Below, piece by piece: positions 35,041-42,561 of a stretch of DNA of 64,000 nt. The notes below the pieces were generated by a model. It saw nothing but the letters and a program-made list of their open reading frames with translations, did no database searches and was not told the DNA's origin. Both the position numbers and the translations under genes were made by a program. Location: contig CACJPA010000003.1 in NCBI GenBank assembly GCA_902595105.1, positions 1 to 64,000 on the forward strand. Direction: 5' to 3'. The stretch comes from an uncultured Pelagibacteraceae bacterium. GTDB lineage: Bacteria > Pseudomonadota > Alphaproteobacteria > Pelagibacterales > Pelagibacteraceae. Every line of letters begins with the position of its first letter. Within the stretch, counting starts at the first letter, position 1.

Positions 35041-36057
35041 ATGTTTAAATTAATATCTAAAACTTTAGCAGCAGTGGCTATGGTTTCAGTTGCTTTATTT
35101 GGCTCTGCAAACGCAAAGACTTTAAAGATTGAAACTCACTTTACTGCTAGTTCACCAAATGGTGAAGTTGCGGCTCAGTTCGCAAAAAATGTAGAAATGT
35201 TTTCTGGTGGAAGCTTGAAAATTGAAATGTTCTACTCATCTTCAGTAACAGGTAAATCTGCTGAGGTATTTAACTCTGCACAAACTGGAATTATCGATTG
35301 TGATATGACTGGTGCTGGTTACCAAACTGGTAAAAATGCAGCGTTCCAATTTGCAGGTGATGTAATGGGTGGATACGATAACCCATACCAACAATATGAA
35401 TTCTTGAATTTCCCAGGAGCTCAAGAAGCTGTTGATGCACTTTACAACAAATATGGAATGACTTTAATTGGTTGGTGGATACCAGGACATGAGTCTCTAA
35501 TTTCTAGCAAACCAATTCCAGATGTTGCATCTATCAAAGACTTTAAATTTAGATCACCTCCAGGAATGGAAAGTATGATCTTTACAGCACTAGGTGCTAA
35601 GCCAATCGTAATGGACTTTGGTGAAGTTCCAACTGCTTTACAAACTGGTCTAATTGATGGCGCTGACTATTCATCTCTAGCTACTAACTATGCAGGTGGA
35701 CACTATGAGCAAAATAAATATGCTACATATCCAGGTTTTCACTCTATGCCAGCTGACCATTTAGCTTGTAACACAAAAGTTTGGAACAAGTTAAAGCCTC
35801 ATGAAAGAGGAGCGATGAAAGCAGGTATCGAGATTGCTGGTAGAACAATCACTAGCTTGGTAGAGAGAAAAAACGCAGAAGCAGTTAAAGCTTTAAAAGA
35901 AATGGGTGTTACACTTCATGACTGGTCTAGAGAAGATAGACTTAAGTTCAGAAATGCTGCACTTAATGCTTGGCAGGAATGGAAAAAGAAATCTCCTGAA
36001 GCTGCTGCTCTTATAGACATACATACAGCTTACATGAAAGCTAACGGTATTATGTAA
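35041..36057 (+). CDS. dctP: TRAP transporter substrate-binding protein (DctP family)
   Basis: A 338-residue periplasmic solute receptor with a signal peptide (KLISKTLAAVAMVSVALFGSANA, cleavage near 25) and the DctP fold: GEVAAQFAKNVEMFSGG, GYDNPYQQYEF, and the carboxylate-binding Arg in DFKFRSPPGMES. The ATG at 35041 was chosen because GAGGAAG lies at 35031-35037; an upstream in-frame ATG lacks this and would bury the signal peptide. Surrounding genes suggest a sugar-acid or related carboxylate substrate. Confidence 0.92.
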   Translation: MFKLISKTLAAVAMVSVALFGSANAKTLKIETHFTASSPNGEVAAQFAKNVEMFSGGSLKIEMFYSSSVTGKSAEVFNSAQTGIIDCDMTGAGYQTGKNAAFQFAGDVMGGYDNPYQQYEFLNFPGAQEAVDALYNKYGMTLIGWWIPGHESLISSKPIPDVASIKDFKFRSPPGMESMIFTALGAKPIVMDFGEVPTALQTGLIDGADYSSLATNYAGGHYEQNKYATYPGFHSMPADHLACNTKVWNKLKPHERGAMKAGIEIAGRTITSLVERKNAEAVKALKEMGVTLHDWSREDRLKFRNAALNAWQEWKKKSPEAAALIDIHTAYMKANGIM

Positions 36058-36070
36058 TAAAAGGAATCTT

Positions 36071-36092
36071 GAGGGGCCTGAAAAGGCCCTTC
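36071..36092 (+). terminator. Intra-operon hairpin between dctP and dctQ
   Basis: GAGGGGCCT (36071-36079) pairs with AGGCCCTTC (36084-36092), nine pairs with one G-U, closed by a GAAA tetraloop. It sits in the 62-base gap after dctP, with a T-rich tract some 17 bases later. Such elements commonly protect or partly terminate transcripts so that the binding protein is made in excess over the permeases. Confidence 0.7.
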
Positions 36093-36119
36093 TAGCTAAA
36101 TTTAAAATTTTTTTATTTA

Positions 36120-36689
36120 ATGATAGATAAAGAATTACAAGAACAGAATGAAAAAGTTGCAAGTAAAGATGATTTTCCAATAAATTGGATTGATAGAATT
36201 TCCTTATTTTTAAGCCACACAATCAAATATTTAATCCCAATAATAGTACTTGTAATGATGTACGAAATTTTTATGAGGTACGTTGTATTTAAACCAACTT
36301 TGTGGGCTAACGAATTATGCTTGTGGTTGGCTGGTGTTTGTTATTTGGTTGGTGGAATATATGCAACAAGGTTAAGAAGCCATATTAGAATAGTATTGTT
36401 ATATGATTGGGTAAGTAGACCAACACAGAGAATTTTTGATCTAATAAGTACAATTATTATTGTTCTTTTTGCTGCAGCTGTAATTTATGGGGGCATGGAA
36501 GATGCATACAGATCGTTTATAAATTGGGAGAGATTTGCTACTTATTGGGATCCACCAATTCCTGCTACTATGAAGCCGCTTACGCTAATATGTGTATTTC
36601 TTATTGCCGTTCAATCAGTAAATAACTTAATAATTGATTGGAAAAATCCTAAAGAAAAACAATACGACCCTTCTAAAGAATTAAAATAA
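36120..36689 (+). CDS. dctQ: TRAP transporter small permease (DctQ family)
   Basis: A 189-residue inner-membrane protein with four helices and the DctQ signature ANELCLWLAGVCYLVGGIYATRLRSHIRI. It links the receptor to the large permease DctM encoded one base downstream. The N-terminal 35 residues are hydrophilic and longer than average. Confidence 0.92.
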   Translation: MIDKELQEQNEKVASKDDFPINWIDRISLFLSHTIKYLIPIIVLVMMYEIFMRYVVFKPTLWANELCLWLAGVCYLVGGIYATRLRSHIRIVLLYDWVSRPTQRIFDLISTIIIVLFAAAVIYGGMEDAYRSFINWERFATYWDPPIPATMKPLTLICVFLIAVQSVNNLIIDWKNPKEKQYDPSKELK

Positions 36690-36690
36690 A

Positions 36691-38007
36691 ATGGAAATAG
36701 GATCACTTTCGATAATACTTATAGTTGGATTATTATTGCTTATATCTATTGGTGTTCCAATGGGTTTTGCCTCAGGTTTTATGGGGGCGGTACTTGTATT
36801 TTTATATATAGGTGAACATGCTTTAGGGATCTTACTTTCAAGATATTATTCTCTAGTTGTTACTTATTCTTTTTTATCGGTGCCATTATTTATATTTATG
36901 GCCTCCTTACTTGAACGCTCGAACATAGCTAGAGATTTATATGATGCCTTGAATGCGTGGCTAAGAAAAACTCGAGGTGGAGTAGGAGTGGTGACTGCCA
37001 TCATGGCAACAATTATGGCTGCTATGAGTGGAATTATTGGAGGAGAAATAGTTTTATTAGGATTGATCGCACTGCCTCAAATGTTGAGATTAAAATATGA
37101 TCAAGATATGTCGATTGGTATTATCTGTGCATCAGGTTCATTAGGAACCATGATACCTCCTTCTATTGTTTTAATTATCTATGGATTGACAACAGAAACT
37201 TCAATTACAATGTTATTTCAAGAAGCAATAGTTCCAGGTTTGATGATTTCAGGTTTGATAATCACTTACATTTTAATTAGAACAAGATTGCAACCACATC
37301 TTGCACCATTAAGTGATGAGCCACCATTAACTTTAAAAGAAAAAATTTCCTATCTACCAGGTCTTTTGCCACCAATTGGAATAGTGATAATTGTTTTAGG
37401 TTCAATCTATTCAGGAATAACAGGTATTACAGAAGCTGCTGGTATGGGTGTTGTTGCTACATTAATTATTATTTTTGCAAGAAAAGAACTGACATGGTTT
37501 TTATTTAAAGATGCATTAACAAGAACTTTCAAAGCATCTGGAACTATTTTGACAATTACTTTTGGTGCAACAGTTTTAGCAGGAGCTTATTCTCTTGCTG
37601 GTGGTCCAAAATATGTAGCAGAAACAATTTTGGCTTATGACTTAAAACCAATGTATTTAATTTTCATGATGCAGATTATGTTCTTAATCATGGGAGCATT
37701 TATGGACTGGGTTGGAATTGTATTATTAGCAATGCCAGTATTTTTACCTATAGTGATTGCACTTGGTTTTGATCCGATTTGGTTTGGAATATTATTCTGT
37801 GTAAATATGCAGGTTTCATTTTTAAGTCCACCATTTGGGCCCGCCGCCTTTTATTTGAAATCGGTCGCTCCTCCGCATATATCTTTAACAGATATCTTTA
37901 GAGGTTTTGCACCGTTTATAGTAATTCAATTAATTGTATTAGCATGTGTTATGTTCTTCCCTGAAGCAATGACACAAAATTTCCACGAATTTAAACCTAA
38001 ACCATGA
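36691..38007 (+). CDS. dctM: TRAP transporter large permease (DctM family)
   Basis: A 438-residue membrane protein with about 12 helices. GVPMGFASGFMGAVL, VPLFIFMASLLERS, GSLGTMIPPSIVLIIYG and LSPPFGPAAFYLKSVAPP are DctM marks. It forms the sodium-driven channel for the ligand bound by DctP. The stop overlaps the next gene (ATGA). Confidence 0.94.
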   Translation: MEIGSLSIILIVGLLLLISIGVPMGFASGFMGAVLVFLYIGEHALGILLSRYYSLVVTYSFLSVPLFIFMASLLERSNIARDLYDALNAWLRKTRGGVGVVTAIMATIMAAMSGIIGGEIVLLGLIALPQMLRLKYDQDMSIGIICASGSLGTMIPPSIVLIIYGLTTETSITMLFQEAIVPGLMISGLIITYILIRTRLQPHLAPLSDEPPLTLKEKISYLPGLLPPIGIVIIVLGSIYSGITGITEAAGMGVVATLIIIFARKELTWFLFKDALTRTFKASGTILTITFGATVLAGAYSLAGGPKYVAETILAYDLKPMYLIFMMQIMFLIMGAFMDWVGIVLLAMPVFLPIVIALGFDPIWFGILFCVNMQVSFLSPPFGPAAFYLKSVAPPHISLTDIFRGFAPFIVIQLIVLACVMFFPEAMTQNFHEFKPKP

Positions 38008-38873
38008 TAACAATTGGATTTATTGGAACAGGCTTGATGGGCCTTCCAATGGCTAAAAATATATTAAAATCTGGATTTAAATTAAAAGCTTTTAATCGAT
38101 CAATAGAAAAAGCAGAACCACTAAAAGAGTTCGGTGCAGAAATTTCAAAATCAATAAATGATGTAGTTAAGGACAGTGATTTTATTATTACCATGTTAAC
38201 TGATGATAGTGCAGTTGATGCAATAACTTCTAGTACAGATTTTTTAGACAACTTAAAATCAGGCTCAACAGTTGTTGATATGAGTTCTGTTAAACCTACA
38301 ACAGCAACAAAACATGGAACTAATTTAAAATCAAAAAATGTAAATTATTTAGATGCACCAGTTTCTGGAGGAACTATCGGTGCAGAAGAAGCTTCACTAG
38401 CTATCATGGTAGGTGGTGAACAAAGTGTTTTTGATAATTCTGAAAAAATTTTAAAGGCAATGGGAAACCCAACATTAGTTGGACCAATTGGAAGTGGACA
38501 AGTATCAAAACTAGCAAATCAAATTGTTGTTGGGGTTACAATAGGTGCTGTTGCTGAAGCCATAACATTATGTGAAAAGGCTGGAGCCGACCCTAATAAA
38601 TTAATTAAAGCTCTTTCTGGTGGATGGGCAGATAGCAAAATACTTCAAACACATGGAAAAAGAATGATTGATAAAGATTTCAGCCCTAAGGGTAAAACTT
38701 ATACTCATTTGAAAGACATGAATAATATTTTAGAATGCGCAAATTCCTATAATACTCATTTACCTATTTCAAATTTAGTTAAAGAAATGTATAAGACTTT
38801 AGTTGATAATGGTCATGGTAACACTGATCACAGTTCACTTTATAACGAGATTGAAAGGATAAATAAAAAATGA
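38004..38873 (+). CDS. Tartronate-semialdehyde-reductase-like dehydrogenase (HIBADH family)
   Basis: A 289-residue dehydrogenase with GTGLMG (8-13), DAPVSGGTIGAEEASLAIMVGG as the substrate-binding segment and the catalytic Lys in GQVSKLANQI. This is the pattern of GarR/GlxR and 3-hydroxyisobutyrate dehydrogenases. Downstream of a TRAP transporter and among sugar-acid enzymes it may reduce tartronate semialdehyde or a related aldehyde acid. It overlaps dctM and the SDR gene by 4 bases each. Confidence 0.86.
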   Translation: MITIGFIGTGLMGLPMAKNILKSGFKLKAFNRSIEKAEPLKEFGAEISKSINDVVKDSDFIITMLTDDSAVDAITSSTDFLDNLKSGSTVVDMSSVKPTTATKHGTNLKSKNVNYLDAPVSGGTIGAEEASLAIMVGGEQSVFDNSEKILKAMGNPTLVGPIGSGQVSKLANQIVVGVTIGAVAEAITLCEKAGADPNKLIKALSGGWADSKILQTHGKRMIDKDFSPKGKTYTHLKDMNNILECANSYNTHLPISNLVKEMYKTLVDNGHGNTDHSSLYNEIERINKK

Positions 38874-39613
38874 GCGGAAGACTTAATGGGAAACAAATTG
38901 TTGTAACAGCAGCAGGACAAGGAATTGGAAAAGCAACAGCGATTGCATTTCATAAAGAAGGAGCTCACGTAACAGCTACAGACTTAAATGATAAGACATT
39001 AGCAGACTTAAACAAAGAATATCCAGATATTAAAGTTACCAAATTAGATTCAACTGATAACAATGCAATATTAGAGTTTATCAAAACTCTTGATAAAGTA
39101 GATGTGTTATTCAATGCAGTTGGATTTGTTCACCATGGAACAATTCTTGAATGTGACGAAAAAGATTGGGATTTCTCATCAAATGTAAATGTGAAATCAA
39201 TGTATTTTATGTGTAAGTCTATATTACCACTAATGGTAAAACAAAATGGTGGTAGCATAATTAATGTGTCTTCATGCGCTTCAAGCTTAAAAGGTTTTCC
39301 TAACAGATTTATTTATGGAACAACAAAAGGTGCTGTTATAGGTTTAACAAAATCTATAGCAATAGATTTTGTTAAACAAAATATTAGATGCAATTCCATA
39401 GCTCCTGGAACAGTTTTCTCACCATCTTGGCAAGACAGAGTTAACCAGAGCTCAGATCCAGTTCAGGCAAAAAAAGATTTTATAGCAAGACAACCAATGG
39501 GAAGATTAGGGACTGCAGAGGAAATAGCAGATTTTGCAGTTTATCTAGCAAGTGACGAATCAACATTTACTACAGGACAAACATTCTCAGTTGATGGTGG
39601 AATTTCAATATAA
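38870..39613 (+). CDS. SDR, 2-keto-3-deoxy-L-fuconate dehydrogenase-like
   Basis: A 247-residue short-chain dehydrogenase. The cofactor loop is TAAGQGIG (13-20) and the catalytic residues are Ser135 region, Tyr149 and Lys153. From memory it tracks Xanthomonas 2-keto-3-deoxy-L-fuconate 4-dehydrogenase closely: VDVLFNAVGFVHHGTILEC, CASSLKGFPNRF and ARQPMGRLG. That enzyme oxidises the product of L-fuconate dehydratase, encoded here at 53606-54892. The next gene is the FAH hydrolase expected for the following step. A hydroxybutyrate dehydrogenase (DHRS6-type) is the alternative. Confidence 0.82.
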   Translation: MSGRLNGKQIVVTAAGQGIGKATAIAFHKEGAHVTATDLNDKTLADLNKEYPDIKVTKLDSTDNNAILEFIKTLDKVDVLFNAVGFVHHGTILECDEKDWDFSSNVNVKSMYFMCKSILPLMVKQNGGSIINVSSCASSLKGFPNRFIYGTTKGAVIGLTKSIAIDFVKQNIRCNSIAPGTVFSPSWQDRVNQSSDPVQAKKDFIARQPMGRLGTAEEIADFAVYLASDESTFTTGQTFSVDGGISI

Positions 39614-39635
39614 TTAAATAACAAAAAGGACAATT

Positions 39636-40478
39636 ATGAAATTATTAAGAGTAGGTCAAAAAGGAATAGAAAAACCAGCAGCTTTAGATAAAGATGGTAA
39701 AATCAGAGATATCAGTTCACATATTTCAGATTTAAATCCTGATTTTTTAAATTTTGAAACTATTTCAAAATTACAAAATGCTGATTTATCATCTCTTCCA
39801 GAATTATCTTCAAGTGAAAGAATAGGCTCATGTATTACAAAACCTGGTAAATTTGTTGCAATAGGTTTAAACTTTTCAGATCATGCTGCTGAAACAGGGG
39901 CAGAGGTTCCATCTGAACCCATTACTTTTATGAAAGCAACAAGTTGTATCAATGGTCCTAACGATGATATCGAAATTGTTTCTGGTTCAAAAAAATTAGA
40001 TTGGGAAGTAGAATTAGGAATTGTAATTGGAAAACATACAAAACATATTTCAGAAGCTCAGTCACAAGATCACATCTTAGGATATTGTTTAGTCAATGAT
40101 ATTAGCGAAAGAGAATGGCAAATAGAAAAGATGGGTCAATGGGTTAAAGGAAAATCTCATGATACTTATGGACCGATTGGACCTTACTTAGTAACCAAAG
40201 ATGAAATTGCTGATATTAATAATCTTAAAATGAGTTTAGATGTTAATGGTCAAAGAATGCAGAATGGAAATACTAACACTATGATCTTTAATGTTAACGT
40301 TATTGTTTCTTATTTAAGTAAATTCATGTCATTACAACCGGGTGATATTATTACAACTGGTACACCTCCTGGAGTTGGTATGGGAATGAAACCTCAACAA
40401 TTCTTGAAAGCTGGTGATACAATGAAATTATCAATTGAAAACCTAGGAGAGCAAAACTCTAAAGTAGTTGCTTTATAA
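39636..40478 (+). CDS. FAH-family hydrolase, 2,4-diketo-3-deoxy-L-fuconate hydrolase-like
   Basis: A 280-residue fumarylacetoacetate-hydrolase-fold enzyme. Metal ligands are Glu124 and Glu126 (DWEVELGIVIG) and Asp155 (LVNDISERE); TGTPPGVGMGMKP closes the active site. In the L-fucose route this family cleaves 2,4-diketo-3-deoxyfuconate to pyruvate and lactate, and the upstream SDR would make that substrate. AAAGGA lies just upstream of the ATG. Ureidoglycolate lyase-like activity is the alternative annotation often given. Confidence 0.82.
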   Translation: MKLLRVGQKGIEKPAALDKDGKIRDISSHISDLNPDFLNFETISKLQNADLSSLPELSSSERIGSCITKPGKFVAIGLNFSDHAAETGAEVPSEPITFMKATSCINGPNDDIEIVSGSKKLDWEVELGIVIGKHTKHISEAQSQDHILGYCLVNDISEREWQIEKMGQWVKGKSHDTYGPIGPYLVTKDEIADINNLKMSLDVNGQRMQNGNTNTMIFNVNVIVSYLSKFMSLQPGDIITTGTPPGVGMGMKPQQFLKAGDTMKLSIENLGEQNSKVVAL

Positions 40479-40484
40479 TTATTT

Positions 40485-41657
40485 GTGAAAATAACTTCTA
40501 TTAAAAGTCATGTACTTAGATATGAGTTAGAGAAGGAATTAGGTTATTCACAACAATATTATAAGCACCGTACAGCTCATTTGGTTGAAGTACAAACCGA
40601 CGAAGGTATTACTGGATGGGGAGAGTGTTTCGGTCCAGGTAATATTGCTTTAGCTAATAAATATATAGTTGAAAAGGTAATTCAGCCTTTAGTAATTGGT
40701 GAAGATCCATTGAATAAAGAACATATCTGGCAAAAAGTTTACAATCTTTTAAGGGATAGTGGTCAAAAAGGAATGCCAATACAAGCTTTATCAGGAGTGG
40801 ATATAGCTCTATGGGATATCTTAGGAAAAAAAACAAACTCTCCTCTTTATCAACTTGTTGGTGGAAAATGTAATAATGAAGTTCCTGTGTATGGATATGG
40901 AATGATGTTACAAAAAAAATCAGTTGATGAATTAATTCCATTATTTCAAGAAGAAGCAAAACAGATTAAATCAAAAAACTTTAAAGCTATGAAAATGAAA
41001 GTTGGATTAGGTCCAAAAGAAGATTTAAAGTTAGTTCAAGCAGTTAGGAATTCTATAGGTAAAGATTTTAAATTAATGGTGGATGCTAATCATGCTTATA
41101 ATTTGAAAGATGCTCTTTATGTTGGAAAAGGACTTGATGAACTAGATATTTATTGGTTTGAAGAACCCGTTGCTCCCGAAGATTACAATGGTTATCGAGA
41201 ATTGAAAAAAAATATATCAACTAGTGTTGCTGGAGGTGAAGCAGAATTTACAAAGTATGGATGGAATAAATTAATTACTAATGATTGCATTGATATAGCT
41301 CAACCAGAAGTATGTGGATTAGGTGGAATTACAGAATATTTGAAAGTTGCAGCCTTGGCCCAGGCTAACTTTGTTCCTGTTATTAATCATGTTTGGGGAT
41401 CTGCTGTAAGTATAGCAGTAAATCTTCATTTATTGACCGCAAAACCTGACATGCCAGGTGGATTATTCCCAACAAAATCTATGTTAGAATTTGATACAAC
41501 AGAGAAAAATATCTTTATTACAGATTTACCAAAAGAAAATTTTTCAATTTTAGATCAAGTTAAAAACAATAATGGATTTGCATCAGTGACAGACAATGTA
41601 GGTATTGGTATAAACCCAAATGAGGACTTTATTAAGGAGTTTGAAGTAAATGAATAA
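40485..41657 (+). CDS. Mandelate racemase/muconate-lactonizing family dehydratase
   Basis: A 390-residue enolase-superfamily protein starting at GTG. The catalytic KxK is Lys170-Met-Lys172 (AMKMKVG), metal ligands are Asp200 (VDANHAY), Glu226 (WFEEPVAP) and Glu252 (GGEAEF), and the general acid/base is His302 (INHVWGS). It would dehydrate or epimerise an acid sugar. It is distinct from the L-fuconate dehydratase at 53606. The gene overlaps the SMP-30 gene by 8 bases. Confidence 0.85.
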   Translation: MKITSIKSHVLRYELEKELGYSQQYYKHRTAHLVEVQTDEGITGWGECFGPGNIALANKYIVEKVIQPLVIGEDPLNKEHIWQKVYNLLRDSGQKGMPIQALSGVDIALWDILGKKTNSPLYQLVGGKCNNEVPVYGYGMMLQKKSVDELIPLFQEEAKQIKSKNFKAMKMKVGLGPKEDLKLVQAVRNSIGKDFKLMVDANHAYNLKDALYVGKGLDELDIYWFEEPVAPEDYNGYRELKKNISTSVAGGEAEFTKYGWNKLITNDCIDIAQPEVCGLGGITEYLKVAALAQANFVPVINHVWGSAVSIAVNLHLLTAKPDMPGGLFPTKSMLEFDTTEKNIFITDLPKENFSILDQVKNNNGFASVTDNVGIGINPNEDFIKEFEVNE

Positions 41658-42561
41658 AATTAAAACTACAGAGCCTAAACCAATTTGGAAAATAAGATGT
41701 ACATTAGGTGAAGGAACACTTTGGGTTAAAGAGCATAACTCTATTTATTTTGTAGATATAAAGAAAAAAAAAATTTGTTCATTAAATATCAAAAATAAAA
41801 ATAAGAAAATCTTTAAAGTTAATAAAGAAGTAGGTTTCATTGCTCATATAAAAGATCATATATTTATTTTAGGATTACAAGGTGAATTAAGAATTCAAAA
41901 TTTAAAATCAAAAAAAGTTTTAAAATCAATACCTATAGAGCCAAAAATAAAGTTAAATAGAATAAACGATGGTAAAACCGATCCTGCTGGAAATCTTTGG
42001 TTTGGTACCATGGATAATTTAGAAAGAAAAATTGAAAAAGGATCTTTGTATAAATTAGATAAAAATCTTAAATTAACTAGAGTTGATAAAAATTATAGAA
42101 TTACAAATGGTCCAGCATTTATTGATGAACATAACTTTTACCACACTGATAGTCCTAAAAAAACTATCTATAAAATTAAGATAAATAAAAATAACAAAAT
42201 AATTAGTAAAAAAATATTTAAAAAGTTGACACCTGAGGAAGGAGTTCCAGATGGAATGACTTTAGATAAAAATAAAAATTTATGGGTTGCACATTTTCGT
42301 GGGGCATGTGTCTCAGTATTTAATAGTAGAGCAAAATTAATTCATAGAATTCATTTTCAAGCAAAAAATATCACTAATTGTGCGTTTGGTGGCAAGAATA
42401 ATCAAGAACTCTACGTTTCAACTGCAACAAAAGGAATGGACAAGGCTGATTTGCGAAAATTTAGATATTCAGGATTCTTTTTTAGTGTAAAAACAAATGC
42501 AAAAGGAGTTTTACAAAAAAAATTTATATTAAGTAATGAAGAAAAGAGATCTTTACTATGA
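41650..42561 (+). CDS. SMP-30/gluconolactonase-family lactonase
   Basis: A 303-residue six-bladed propeller of the regucalcin/gluconolactonase family. Metal-site segments are visible: LGEGTLW (Glu), RINDGKTDPAGNLWFGTMD (Asn/Asp), TNGPAFID (Asn) and VPDGMTLDKNKNLWVAH (Asp). It would hydrolyse a sugar lactone, for example L-fuconolactone or another aldonolactone, to the acid. It is lysine-rich, as typical of AT-rich genomes. The 3' end overlaps the PEP carboxylase gene by 26 bases. Confidence 0.85.
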   Translation: MNKIKTTEPKPIWKIRCTLGEGTLWVKEHNSIYFVDIKKKKICSLNIKNKNKKIFKVNKEVGFIAHIKDHIFILGLQGELRIQNLKSKKVLKSIPIEPKIKLNRINDGKTDPAGNLWFGTMDNLERKIEKGSLYKLDKNLKLTRVDKNYRITNGPAFIDEHNFYHTDSPKKTIYKIKINKNNKIISKKIFKKLTPEEGVPDGMTLDKNKNLWVAHFRGACVSVFNSRAKLIHRIHFQAKNITNCAFGGKNNQELYVSTATKGMDKADLRKFRYSGFFFSVKTNAKGVLQKKFILSNEEKRSLL

